In this document: positions 6,195-14,104 of the stretch, one piece after another | How positions within the stretch are numbered: the first letter of the stretch is position 1 | Layout: the number at the start of each line of letters is the position of its first letter | Source: an uncultured Oscillospiraceae bacterium | Lineage (GTDB): Bacteria; Bacillota; Clostridia; Oscillospirales; Oscillospiraceae | Assembly: GCA_934546685.1 (NCBI GenBank) | Contig: CAKTEB010000044.1 | Location: 1-18,420, forward strand | DNA length: 18,420 nt | Reading direction: 5' to 3' | Position numbers and translations under genes: made by a program | Notes under the pieces: generated by a model | The model's database searches: none | What the model was told of the DNA's origin: nothing | Seen by the model: only the letters and a program-made list of their open reading frames with translations

Positions 6195-7154
6195 ATGGAT
6201 AGAATTGCGGTATTGATCCCCTGCTATAACGAGGCGCAGACGGTGGAAAAGGTCGTATCAGATTGGAAGAAGGAGCTGCCGGAGGCGACCGTCTACGTCT
6301 ACGACAACAATTCCACCGACGGCACGGCGGAGCTGGCCCGGAAGGCCGGTGCCGTGGTGCGCCACGAGTATATGCAGGGCAAGGGCAACGTGATCCGCCG
6401 GATGTTCCGGGAGATCGACGCGGAGGCCTATGTGATGGTGGACGGCGACGACACCTACCCGGCGGAGTATGGCCGGGAGATGGTGGATCTGGTACTAAGC
6501 CGCAACGCAGATATGGTGGTGGGAGACCGGCTCTCATCCACCTACTTCCAGGAGAACAAGCGGCCCTTCCATAACTTCGGCAATTCCATTGTCCGGACGC
6601 TCATCAACTTCCTGTTCCGGACGGATATCCGGGATATCATGACTGGCTATCGGGCGTTCAGCTTCCAGTTTGCCAAGTCCTTCCCGGTGCTCTCCAAGGG
6701 CTTCGAGATCGAGACGGAAATGAGCATCCACGCGGTGGACAAGAACATGCAGGTGGAAAATGTGGTCATTGAGTATCGGGATCGGCCCCAGGGCAGTGAG
6801 TCCAAGCTCAATACTTATTCCGACGGCATGAAGGTTTTAGGAACTATTGGGCGGCTGTACCGGGATTATAAGCCGCTGCCGTTCTTTGGCTTTATCGCGC
6901 TGATATTGGCGGCACTGGCCGTCGGATTCGTGATTCCGGTATTGTCTACTTACATCCATACGGGACTGGTGCCCAACTTCCCCACGCTGATTGTCTGCGG
7001 CTTTACCATGATGGCGGCCATCTGCTCGCTGTTTGCGGGTCTTCAGCTGCAAACCATGGTGCAGAAGGGACGGCAGGACTTTGAAATGCGCCTGCTGATG
7101 CTGGAGCATCGGAAAAAGCAGCTCCTGGGAGACGATGAACAGCAGAGCGAATAA
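6195..7154 (+). CDS. GT2 polyprenyl-phosphate-type glycosyltransferase with two C-terminal membrane helices
   Basis: A 319-residue membrane-anchored family 2 glycosyltransferase, of the type that moves a sugar from a nucleotide donor to polyprenyl phosphate (DPM1/GtrB-like) on the cytoplasmic face. It shows VLIPCYNEAQT (6-16), YDNNSTDGT (36-44), the metal/nucleotide motif VDGDDTYP with Asp83 and Asp85, and MTGYRAFS followed by KGFEIETEMS. Two hydrophobic stretches at about 230-252 and 264-287 are the membrane anchors. The start ATG 6195 has GGAGG 6 bases upstream; an earlier in-frame start lies on the promoter -10 region and is unlikely. It faces a large multi-pass membrane protein, which could use the lipid-linked sugar; that link is inferred. 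The exact sugar is unknown. Confidence 0.9.
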   Translation: MDRIAVLIPCYNEAQTVEKVVSDWKKELPEATVYVYDNNSTDGTAELARKAGAVVRHEYMQGKGNVIRRMFREIDAEAYVMVDGDDTYPAEYGREMVDLVLSRNADMVVGDRLSSTYFQENKRPFHNFGNSIVRTLINFLFRTDIRDIMTGYRAFSFQFAKSFPVLSKGFEIETEMSIHAVDKNMQVENVVIEYRDRPQGSESKLNTYSDGMKVLGTIGRLYRDYKPLPFFGFIALILAALAVGFVIPVLSTYIHTGLVPNFPTLIVCGFTMMAAICSLFAGLQLQTMVQKGRQDFEMRLLMLEHRKKQLLGDDEQQSE

Positions 7155-7162
7155 ACAGAATG

Positions 7163-7202
7163 AAGGCCCGGAAACCGCACGGTTGGTCGGTTTCTGGGCC
7201 TT
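7163..7202. terminator. Bidirectional terminator between convergent genes
   Basis: AAGGCCCGGAAACCG (7163-7177) pairs with CGGTTTCTGGGCCTT (7188-7202), a 15-bp stem with one G-T pair, around a 10-base loop. It sits between the stop of the rightward glycosyltransferase (7154) and the stop of the leftward membrane protein (7206), so it can serve both. Confidence 0.85.
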
Positions 7203-7205
7203 CCT

Positions 7206-9005
7206 TTATGCTCCTGAGGCCGCCGATGGATCCCGGAACAGACAGATCCCAGCCAGCATGGGGGTATAGTAGATGACCGGCAGCGCATATCGGACGCCGT
7301 TGACGGTATAGGTGGGGGAGGCAATGCAGACCGCAATGCCAATCAGCGCCGGCAGCAGCAAAAGCAGCGGCTTTTTCTCCCTCCGAAACAGCACGGTCAG
7401 CAGCAGAAACAGGACGATCCAGGTCTGGAATCCGGCGCTGCTGGTGACCCGCAGAACTGGGATGGTCTCAAACAGCGCCACATAGTCGGACAGCCCCTTT
7501 TTGGCCCCCGCCAGGGCCTGGCACTCGTCGAATTGCAGCACATCCTCGGAGCGGGTGGTGGAGTAGAAGATCTGGTTCTGGGCAAAGGGGTAATAGTAGC
7601 CGCAGCTGTTGTTGAGGGTTGCCGCAAAGTAGACGCTGGGATGGCGGAAGAACTGCTTTACCCAGACGCCCAAATAGGCGGTCAGGGCCTGATTATCGCC
7701 GTGATAGGTGGCTTTGACCGGGTCGCTGAGGTTGGGATCATAGAGCTGGGGGAGGCTGTCATAGTCCAGCACGCCCCGGATGATCTCGGCCTCCTCCTCT
7801 GTCACATCCTCCGGATAGGTGCTTACATACCGGGCCGTCTGCTGGAAGGGGACGGACAGTGCCTCGGCTATGGAACCGGCAGAGATGCCCAGGGCTGTAA
7901 GCGCATGGGAATAGCACACATTGAGGCCGCAGCTGAGGATCATGGCAAGGAGCAACGGCAGATAGAGCTTATTCCGCTTTACCAGCACATAGGCCCCCAG
8001 GGCAATGATGCAGATCAAAAGAACATAGACGCCGTTGTTCCGCAGCATGCACATGAGCAGCCCAGAGACGGCAAGTCCGGCGATCCGGAGCTTTTTCCGG
8101 GGCAGGAACAGGCACTCTGCCAGCAGAGCGGTGAACAGCACCACCATGGAGGCATACAGGGCGTCCTTGATAACGGCGGTGAGATAGTTGGGGAAAATAG
8201 TGGCCAGCGCATAGATCAGCGCGCAGATCACCCGCCAGATGGGCCGAATCCCCAGACGCTTCATGGCCAGAACCGTATAGGCGAAGATGGCGGAGCAGAC
8301 CAGGGACTGGAACAGCACGAACAGAAATACGCCGATATTATAGGAGTGGAACAGCGCGTTCCCCAGCCAGACCCAGGCTCCCATCAGCGCGGAGGAAAAG
8401 GGCGGCCAGTGGGCGGTCATGGGGAGAATGCCCAGGAATTCTTCGATTTGATAGTAGGCGTCGTATTCGATACCTGCCGGATAACGGAGGATGATATAGG
8501 GCAGCCAGCAGAGAAACGCCAGCCCCCAGGCGGAGAGAAAGCAGTGCTTTGCAAGAAAGGCTGGCAGGGAAAGCTCCCGGGCCCGGAGGGCGTGATAGAA
8601 CCGCTTCATCCACTGGAGAAGAGACAGAAGGAAGCACACCGCCCCCAGCCACACCAGCACCGTAAAGATCATGGAGATCTTCCGGCAGTAAAGAATGCTG
8701 CAGGAGTTGTTGGTGTAATAGCCGTAGCCCAGGAGCCACAAGGTGGCGCAGACCAAGGAGAACACCAGATCCCTGGGGCCTGCGGTGTTCGGCGTCCGGA
8801 CGGTCAGGATCCCCGCAAAGGCCAGCAGGGCAAAGGCTGAGAAGTTGTAGGGAAACAGCGCGGAGGTCAGGTTGCGGATGCCCCATTCTCCGGCGAGATC
8901 CAGCGTCGGCAGCAGGGCAAACAGGTTCACAGACACAGCCTGGATCGCCACATAGATCAAAATGGCCTTGAGACCGGTGAGCAGATATTTGGATAGCTTG
9001 TGCAT
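7206..9005 (-). CDS. Large multi-pass membrane protein, possible GT-C-like transferase
   Basis: A 599-residue integral membrane protein with many hydrophobic helices (roughly 12-14). The start is ATG at 9005 with GAAAGGA about 7 bases upstream; longer readings to 9257 cross the promoter. After the N-terminal helices comes a polar loop with EYDAYYQIEEFLG (about residue 180) followed by TAHWPPFSSALMGAW. An early acidic loop followed by an HxPP-like motif is the sort of layout seen in GT-C glycosyltransferases and in uncharacterised families such as DUF6020; I recall this likeness and cannot test it. A soluble loop at about residues 400-520 (SVPFQQTARYVSTYPEDVT and onwards) should face outside. 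The facing GT2 gene suggests a shared cell-envelope glycosylation role. Product identity is low confidence; the gene itself is certain. Confidence 0.85.
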   Translation of the reverse strand: MHKLSKYLLTGLKAILIYVAIQAVSVNLFALLPTLDLAGEWGIRNLTSALFPYNFSAFALLAFAGILTVRTPNTAGPRDLVFSLVCATLWLLGYGYYTNNSCSILYCRKISMIFTVLVWLGAVCFLLSLLQWMKRFYHALRARELSLPAFLAKHCFLSAWGLAFLCWLPYIILRYPAGIEYDAYYQIEEFLGILPMTAHWPPFSSALMGAWVWLGNALFHSYNIGVFLFVLFQSLVCSAIFAYTVLAMKRLGIRPIWRVICALIYALATIFPNYLTAVIKDALYASMVVLFTALLAECLFLPRKKLRIAGLAVSGLLMCMLRNNGVYVLLICIIALGAYVLVKRNKLYLPLLLAMILSCGLNVCYSHALTALGISAGSIAEALSVPFQQTARYVSTYPEDVTEEEAEIIRGVLDYDSLPQLYDPNLSDPVKATYHGDNQALTAYLGVWVKQFFRHPSVYFAATLNNSCGYYYPFAQNQIFYSTTRSEDVLQFDECQALAGAKKGLSDYVALFETIPVLRVTSSAGFQTWIVLFLLLTVLFRREKKPLLLLLPALIGIAVCIASPTYTVNGVRYALPVIYYTPMLAGICLFRDPSAASGA

Positions 9006-9045
9006 AGGTACGTCCTTTCGGGGAAGATGACTGCATGTTTCATCC

Positions 9046-9074
9046 ATTATAGCCTGTGGACAGGGGTTATGCAA
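9046..9074 (-). promoter_or_regulatory. Promoter of the multi-pass membrane protein
   Basis: On the minus strand, TTGCAT (plus 9069-9074), a 17-base spacer and TATAAT (plus 9046-9051), about 40 bases before the start codon at 9005. It is divergent from the uvrA-like promoter. Confidence 0.75.
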
Positions 9075-9133
9075 GTGGATTCTGCCCAGCGGCCCGGGCG
9101 GAGAGGGACATGGGTGCCGAATGCGAAAATATG

Positions 9134-9142
9134 TGCTATAAT
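9134..9142 (+). promoter_or_regulatory. Extended -10 promoter of the uvrA-like operon
   Basis: TGCTATAAT (9134-9142) is a perfect extended -10. I see no good -35 at the right distance. The ATG follows 29 bases later, with AGGGAG at 9158-9163. Confidence 0.6.
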
Positions 9143-9171
9143 ACCCGTAACAAAGCAAGGGAGAAGTGACC

Positions 9172-11670
9172 ATGAAGGAACATCCAAACCGTGCCCCTGA
9201 GGCGATCGAGGTTCGGGGCGCACGGGTACATAATCTTAAAAATATAGACGTGGACATCCCGCTGCATCAGATCGTTGGCATTGCGGGGGTGTCCGGCTCC
9301 GGCAAATCATCCCTGGCTCTGGGGGTGCTATATGCCGAGGGCTCCCGGCGGTATTTGGAGGCTCTGTCCACCTACACCCGGCGGCGGATGACCCAGGCGG
9401 AAAAGGCACAGGTGGATGACCTGCGCTATGTGCCCGCTGCCCTGGCGCTCCATCAGCGGCCGGGCGTGCCCGGGATGCGCAGCACCTTCGGCACAGCCAC
9501 GGAGCTCCTCAACGTGCTGCGGCTGATGTTTTCCCGGCTGGCCAGCCATCGGTGTCCCAACGGCCACTATGTGCCGCCCTCCGTCGGCGTGGCGGCGGGG
9601 CTGGGGCTGACCTGCCCGGTGTGCGGGGCGCATTTTGATCCGCCCGCGGCGGAGGACTTGTCCTTTAACAGCACCGGAGCCTGCCCCACCTGCGAGGGCA
9701 CCGGCATCGTCCGGATCGTGGATGAGGAGAGCCTGGTGCCGGACGATTCGCTGACCATCGATGAGGGAGCTGTGCTGCCCTGGCAGACTCTCATGTGGTC
9801 GCTGATGAAGGAGATCGCGCAGAAAATGGGCGTCCGCACGGACGTGCCCTTCCGGGAGCTTACGGAGCGGGAGAAGGACATCGTATTCCACGGTCCGGCG
9901 GAAAAGGTGCATATGCTCTACCAGAACTCCAAGACCGGCGCGGCGGGGGAGATGGACTTCACTTATTTCAACGCCGTCTACACGGTGGAAAACGCCCTGG
10001 CCAAGGTCACCGATGAGAAGGGCATGAAACGGGTGGAGCGGTTCCTGCGGCAGGAGGCCTGCCCGGACTGCGGCGGCTCCCGGCTGTCTGCCGCGGCCAG
10101 AGCGCCCCAAATCGGGGACGTGACCCTGCCGGAGGCCTGCAGGATGACCCTGAGCCAGCTGGCAACCTGGGTGGACGGCATCCCGGCTGTGCTGCCCAAG
10201 GAGATGCGGCCCATGGCCGAGAGCATCTGCGACTCCTTCCGGGGCATGGCGGCGCGGCTGTTGGAGCTGGGCCTAGGGTATCTGACATTGGATCGGGCGG
10301 CCTCCACCCTGTCTACCGGAGAGCGCCAGCGGGTGCAGCTGGCCCGGTCTGTGCGGAACCGCACCACCGGCGTGTTATATGTGCTGGACGAGCCCTCCAT
10401 TGGCCTGCATCCCTCCAATATCCAGGGACTCCGGGGCGTTATGCGGGATCTGATCGCCGACGGCAACTCCATTGTGCTGGTGGATCACGACACCGAGATC
10501 CTCAAGGATGCGGACTGGCTCATTGAAATGGGCCCCGGGGCGGGGGAGCAGGGCGGTACGGTGATCGCCCAGGGGACGCTCCAGGAGGTGGCGGAGAACC
10601 CAGATTCTAAGATCGGCGGCTTTCTCTCCGGAACGTCCTCTATGCTGGTGCGGAAAAAGACACCGGCGGCGGAGCTCTTTGACCTGGGGGCCATCGAGAT
10701 GACCACCGGGCAGATCCACACGGTGAAGCCTCTGACCCTGAGAATTCCCAAGGGCAGATTGACGGCGGTGACCGGAGTATCCGGCTCGGGCAAGACCACC
10801 ATGATTTTGGAGAGCCTGATCCCCAGTCTGCAGGCGATGATTCAGGGGCAAAGCCTGCCGGAGCATGTGAAGACCATCGATGCCCCGGGCATCCGCCAGG
10901 TGAAGCTCATCGACGCCACCCCCATCGGCATCAACGTCCGTTCCACGGTGGCTACCTATGCAGGTATCCACGATGAGCTCCGGAAGATCTACGCCAAGAC
11001 CGAGGACGCCAGGCGCCAGGGCTATAAGGCCGGGGATTTCTCCTACAACACCGGTAAGCTCCGGTGCCCCACCTGCGACGGCACCGGCTCCATCAGCCTG
11101 GATATTCAGTTCCTGCCGGATGTGGAGATCCAGTGCCCGGACTGCGGCGGTTCCCGATATGCCAAGGAGGCAAATAAGATCCGGCGACTCCGAAAGGACG
11201 GTGTCGGCGAGACCCTGCCCCAGCTTATGGGCATGAGCGTGGATCGGGCGCTGCCAGTGTGCCAGGATCTCCGGCAGGTCTACCGGCGGCTGAATACCCT
11301 ATCCGATCTGGGACTGGGCTACCTGACCCTGGGGGAGGCCACCCCAAGCCTCTCCGGCGGCGAGGCCCAGCGGCTGAAGCTGGCCAGCGAAATGGGAAGG
11401 GGCCAGGAGGATACGGTGTTTGTCTTCGACGAGCCCACCATCGGCCTCCATCCCCTGGACGTGCAGACCCTGCTGGGGGTATTCCAGCGGCTCATCGACA
11501 GCGGGGCCACGGTGGTGGTCATCGAGCACGACCTGGATCTGATCCGCAACGCGGATTTTGTGGTGGATATGGGCCCCGGCGGCGGAGACCAGGGCGGCAC
11601 CATTGTAGTGAGCGGTACCCCGGAGCAGGTGAGGGACTGCCCGGAAAGCATCACCGGAACCTATATTTAA
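9172..11670 (+). CDS. UvrA-like ABC ATPase lacking the UvrB-binding domain (UvrA2 type)
   Basis: An 832-residue paralogue of excinuclease subunit UvrA. Both ABC cassettes are present: Walker A GVSGSGKSS (39-47) and GVSGSGKTT (535-543), signatures LSTGERQR (380-387) and LSGGEAQR (727-734), Walker B VLDEPS (Asp406-Glu407) and VFDEPT (Asp753-Glu754). Zinc modules include CPVC...CPTC (Cys148, 151, 171, 174). In E. coli UvrA (940 residues) the matching zinc module begins near residue 253; here it begins at 148, so about 105 residues between the first Walker A and this module are absent, which is where UvrB binds. UvrA2/DrrC-like proteins are linked to tolerance of DNA-binding drugs. Start ATG 9172 is preferred to GTG 9166 because AGGGAG is 8 bases upstream of the ATG. 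A housekeeping uvrA is expected elsewhere. Confidence 0.93.
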   Translation: MKEHPNRAPEAIEVRGARVHNLKNIDVDIPLHQIVGIAGVSGSGKSSLALGVLYAEGSRRYLEALSTYTRRRMTQAEKAQVDDLRYVPAALALHQRPGVPGMRSTFGTATELLNVLRLMFSRLASHRCPNGHYVPPSVGVAAGLGLTCPVCGAHFDPPAAEDLSFNSTGACPTCEGTGIVRIVDEESLVPDDSLTIDEGAVLPWQTLMWSLMKEIAQKMGVRTDVPFRELTEREKDIVFHGPAEKVHMLYQNSKTGAAGEMDFTYFNAVYTVENALAKVTDEKGMKRVERFLRQEACPDCGGSRLSAAARAPQIGDVTLPEACRMTLSQLATWVDGIPAVLPKEMRPMAESICDSFRGMAARLLELGLGYLTLDRAASTLSTGERQRVQLARSVRNRTTGVLYVLDEPSIGLHPSNIQGLRGVMRDLIADGNSIVLVDHDTEILKDADWLIEMGPGAGEQGGTVIAQGTLQEVAENPDSKIGGFLSGTSSMLVRKKTPAAELFDLGAIEMTTGQIHTVKPLTLRIPKGRLTAVTGVSGSGKTTMILESLIPSLQAMIQGQSLPEHVKTIDAPGIRQVKLIDATPIGINVRSTVATYAGIHDELRKIYAKTEDARRQGYKAGDFSYNTGKLRCPTCDGTGSISLDIQFLPDVEIQCPDCGGSRYAKEANKIRRLRKDGVGETLPQLMGMSVDRALPVCQDLRQVYRRLNTLSDLGLGYLTLGEATPSLSGGEAQRLKLASEMGRGQEDTVFVFDEPTIGLHPLDVQTLLGVFQRLIDSGATVVVIEHDLDLIRNADFVVDMGPGGGDQGGTIVVSGTPEQVRDCPESITGTYI

Positions 11671-11684
11671 GAGGGGAAAGAACC

Positions 11685-12230
11685 ATGATCCTGCTGATCA
11701 CCGGAGCCTCCCACACCGGAAAAACGCTGCTGGCCCAAGGGTTAATGGTGCGGCTGCATGTGCCCTATCTGTCCATGGATCACCTGAAAATGGGCCTGAT
11801 CCGCAGCGGGCAGACAGCGCTGACGCCCTGTGACGACGAGGCGCTGACGGAATACCTCTGGCCCATTCTGCGGGAGATCGTCAAGACTGCCGTTGAAAAC
11901 CGTCAAAGCCTGATCCTGGAGGGCTGCTACCTTCCGCCGGATTGGGCGAAGGACTTTTCGGAGGCGTATCTGCGTGAGATCCGCTGTCTGTGTCTGGTCA
12001 TGTCCCCGGCGTATATCCGGGGGCATTTAGCAGACATTCGGGTGTACGCATCGGCCATCGAGGCGCGGCTGGAGGATTCCGACTGCACCCTGGAGAACGT
12101 TCTCCGGGACAATGTCGCCTATCAGAGCGCCTGGGTGCAGGCGGACTGCGAAATGATTGAGATCACGGAGCGCTATGATCCGGGCACGATTCTAGAGACC
12201 GCACTGAAGCTGATCCGTGACCAAAGCTGA
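11685..12230 (+). CDS. Small P-loop kinase-like protein
   Basis: A 181-residue soluble protein starting at ATG 11685, 14 bases after the uvrA-like stop, with GAGGGG at 11671-11676, so probably co-transcribed. The N terminus MILLITGASHTGKT gives a Walker A of GASHTGKT (7-14). A strand-plus-acid segment LILEGCYLPPDW (about residue 76) resembles the Walker B region of small-molecule kinases such as 2-phosphoglycerate kinase-like or AAA_33 proteins. Later segments (SPAYIRGHLADIRVYA and about residues 124-150) are charged and could form the lid. The substrate is unknown. The in-frame open stretch upstream inside the uvrA-like gene is not part of it. Its place in a DNA-damage or drug-tolerance operon may be meaningful but is inference. 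Confidence 0.82.
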   Translation: MILLITGASHTGKTLLAQGLMVRLHVPYLSMDHLKMGLIRSGQTALTPCDDEALTEYLWPILREIVKTAVENRQSLILEGCYLPPDWAKDFSEAYLREIRCLCLVMSPAYIRGHLADIRVYASAIEARLEDSDCTLENVLRDNVAYQSAWVQADCEMIEITERYDPGTILETALKLIRDQS

Positions 12231-12242
12231 ATACACCAATGA

Positions 12243-12280
12243 CGGACGACGGAGCGCCTTGCCCCGCCGTCCGATTTTCA
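12243..12280 (+). terminator. Terminator of the uvrA-like/kinase operon
   Basis: CGGACGACG (12243-12251) pairs with CGCCGTCCG (12265-12273) with one mismatch, followed by ATTTTCA. It starts 12 bases after the kinase-like stop codon. Confidence 0.65.
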
Positions 12281-12317
12281 TATCAGTTTTTCTTATAGAA
12301 AAGACGGGAAACGGAAA

Positions 12318-12346
12318 TTGACCGCCGGAGGCACACAGGGTACAAT
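12318..12346 (+). promoter_or_regulatory. Promoter of the flavodoxin/aldo-keto reductase genes
   Basis: TTGACC (12318-12323), a 17-base spacer and TACAAT (12341-12346). The start codon at 12379 follows after GGAGG (12366-12370). The promoter is good even though the gene it drives is frameshifted. Confidence 0.75.
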
Positions 12347-12378
12347 GGGACTATCGAAAGAATATGGAGGTGCGACCT

Positions 12379-12901
12379 ATGAAGGTACTTGCTATCAGCT
12401 CCAGCCCTCCGAAAGGGCGGAAATTCCGACGTGCTCTGTGACGAATTCCTCCGGGGAGCCGGGCACGAGACCCGGAAGATCCGGCTGGCGGAACAGAAGA
12501 TCACCCCGTGCCGGGCCTGCTACGGCTGTGCGAAGACCCATCGGTGCGTATTAAAGGACGACATGGAGCCTGTGCTGGAGGCCTTGAAAACGGCGGATGT
12601 GATCGTGCTGGCGGCTCCGGTGTATTTCTACTCTGTCTGCGCCCAGATGAAGACCATGATCGACCGGCGCATGCCCGACTATATGTCCATCCGCGACAAG
12701 GACTTTTATCTGGTGGTCACGGCGGCGGATCCCCAGCACACCGCGGCGGACGAGACCCTGTCGGACTTCCGGGGCTATCTCAGATGTCTGCCCGGGGCCA
12801 GAGAAAAGGGCGTGATCCTGGGTACCGGCACCTGGGACAAGGGCGACATTTATCAGCATCCTGCGCTCAAGCAGGCCTATGAGATGGGAAGGCGTGTTTA
12901 A
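12379..12901 (+). pseudogene. Flavodoxin-family / NADPH-dependent FMN reductase, frameshifted
   Basis: The start ATG 12379 has GGAGG 8 bases upstream and reads MKVLAISSSPPKG, the beginning of a flavodoxin-fold flavin-binding loop. It then runs out of frame and stops within about 20 codons. Removing one G from the GGG at 12415-12417 restores KGGNSDVLCDEFL and the rest of a normal protein of about 173 residues. That includes the cysteine motif CRACYGC, the segment ADVIVLAAPVYFYSVCAQ (flavin-site-like) and a C terminus ending in EMGRRV at 12901. These are family features of NADPH-dependent FMN reductase/iron-sulphur flavoprotein-like enzymes. The rest of the frame is clean, so the lesion is recent or a sequencing error. 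The stop is one base before the aldo/keto reductase ATG, so the two form an operon. Confidence 0.85.
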
Positions 12902-12902
12902 C

Positions 12903-13727
12903 ATGGCGGAGATCAAAAAGAATTTTGGCTTTGGCTGCATGCGGCTGCCCATGAAGGACGGCCAAGTGGATATTCCGGAGACCTGCCGGATGGTGGACGC
13001 CTTCTTCGCGGCGGGCTTCAACTATTTTGATACTGCCCACGGCTATCTCCAGGGCAAGAGCGAAACAGCCCTCCGGGAATGTCTCACCAGCCGCTACCCC
13101 AGAGACAAGTACATCCTCACCGACAAGCTCACGGGGAATTTCTTCAATTCTGAGGCGGATATCCGGCCCCTGCTTCAGCAGCAGCTGGAGGCCTGCGGCG
13201 TAGACTACTTTGACTACTACCTGCTCCACGCCCAGGGGGCTGGGAACTATCCACACTTCAAGGCGTGTCGGGCCTATGAGACTGCCTTTGCATTGAAGGC
13301 CGAGGGCAAGGTGCGCCATGTGGGCATTTCCTTCCATGACCGGGCGGAGGTCCTGGAGCAGATCCTGACAGATTACCCGGACATCGAGGTGGTGCAGATC
13401 CAGTTCAACTATCTCGACTATGAGGATCCGGCGGTCCAGAGCCGGAAGTGCTATGAGGTCTGCCGGAAATACGGAAAGCCCGTGATCGTCATGGAGCCGG
13501 TGAAGGGCGGCAGCCTGGTGAATCTTCCGGAGGAGGCCAAAGCGGTATTGGAGGAGCTCCACGGAGGCAGCCCCGCCAGCTATGCTCTGCGGTTTGCCGC
13601 CGGGTTCCCGGGGATGCTGATGGTGCCGCCTACCGGGGTGAACTTGATGGCGTTGCTGACGATGTTCAGCAGCACTTGGTTCAGCCGCAGCTTATCGGTG
13701 ATGATGTCCTCGTGGAGCACGTCCTGA
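12903..13727 (+). CDS. Aldo/keto reductase, 3' end replaced (truncated)
   Basis: The start ATG 12903 lies one base after the flavodoxin stop; the upstream purine run GGGAAGG is a weak ribosome binding site. The protein has the aldo/keto reductase barrel with the catalytic tetrad visible: Asp43 (FDTAHGY), Tyr48, Lys75 (LTDKL) and His109 (YYLLHA). Later barrel motifs follow: VRHVGISFHD, VVQIQFNYLDY and PVIVMEPVKGG. Related clostridial proteins have about 370 residues and end with a ferredoxin-like cysteine domain. Here family-like sequence stops near residue 240 (GFPGMLMV, about base 13625). The last 34 residues are the antisense of a histidine kinase gene, ending by chance at 13727 (274 residues in all). 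The ferredoxin-like domain and barrel end are lost, so activity is doubtful. NAD(P)H-linked carbonyl reduction is the family role. Confidence 0.85.
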   Translation: MAEIKKNFGFGCMRLPMKDGQVDIPETCRMVDAFFAAGFNYFDTAHGYLQGKSETALRECLTSRYPRDKYILTDKLTGNFFNSEADIRPLLQQQLEACGVDYFDYYLLHAQGAGNYPHFKACRAYETAFALKAEGKVRHVGISFHDRAEVLEQILTDYPDIEVVQIQFNYLDYEDPAVQSRKCYEVCRKYGKPVIVMEPVKGGSLVNLPEEAKAVLEELHGGSPASYALRFAAGFPGMLMVPPTGVNLMALLTMFSSTWFSRSLSVMMSSWSTS

Positions 13728-14104
13728 GTGTCGATATACAGATCCTGCTGCTTGGCTACGATGCTGCCCTGAATGATGGTTCTGAGATCGTGGAGCACGT
13801 CGGGAATGTGGACGGATTTCTCCTCGATCTTTACCCGTCCGCTCTCAATGCGGCTCATGTCCAGCACATCGTTGATCAGGCTCAGAAGATGGGTGCTGGA
13901 GGTGGTGATCTTCCGGAGATAGTCCTGCACCTGCTCTTTGTTGTCGATATGGGTGGCAGCCAGGGCAGTGAAGCCGATGATGGCGTTCATGGGCGTGCGG
14001 ATATCGTGGGAGATACTATTGAGGAAGGTGGTCTTGGCTTTGTTGGCGTATTCCGCCGCGGCCAGTGCGTCCTTCAGGGCCTCCGCCTGCTGGCCATTAT
14101 TCAC
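13580..14104 (-). pseudogene. Sensor histidine kinase fragment (DHp and start of ATPase domain)
   Basis: On the minus strand from about 14104 the frame carries EALKDALAAAEYANKAKTTF, then the phosphoacceptor box FLNSISHDIRTPMNAIIGF with its histidine, then a dimerisation helix (LLSLINDVLDMSRIESGR). The N box (NQVLLNIVSNAIKFTPVGGT) comes just before the junction near 13625. Past that point it reads antisense aldo/keto reductase to a chance stop at 13580. The G1, G2 and later ATP-binding motifs, and any receiver domain, are missing, so it cannot autophosphorylate. The GTG at 14104 is only where the open frame begins; the native start lies in the other fragment at 14352, in a different frame. It resembles clostridial hybrid histidine kinases. 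Confidence 0.8.
13610..13640. other. Junction joining two truncated convergent genes
   Basis: Left of about 13625, the plus strand encodes aldo/keto reductase. Right of it, the minus strand encodes a histidine kinase. Both families should continue well past this point: the reductase for about 100 residues, and the kinase through its G1/G2 ATP-binding boxes. The bases around GGATGCTGATGGTG read plausibly in both proteins, so the exact breakpoint is uncertain by about 15 bases. This is a deletion or rearrangement point, or an assembly join. Confidence 0.7.

Noticed and set aside
7533..8840. A 435-residue open frame on the plus strand opposite the membrane protein
   Set aside because: The opposite strand shows coherent transmembrane helices, promoter and start; this reading is low-complexity charged sequence typical of a shadow frame.
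11259..11684. N-terminal extension of the P-loop kinase into the uvrA-like gene
   Set aside because: It is out-of-frame sequence of the uvrA-like gene; the ATG at 11685 has a ribosome site and the Walker A begins within 7 residues.
12379..12440. Programmed ribosomal frameshift in the flavodoxin gene
   Set aside because: There is no slippery heptamer with a downstream stimulator that I can support; an extra G in a GGG run is simpler.
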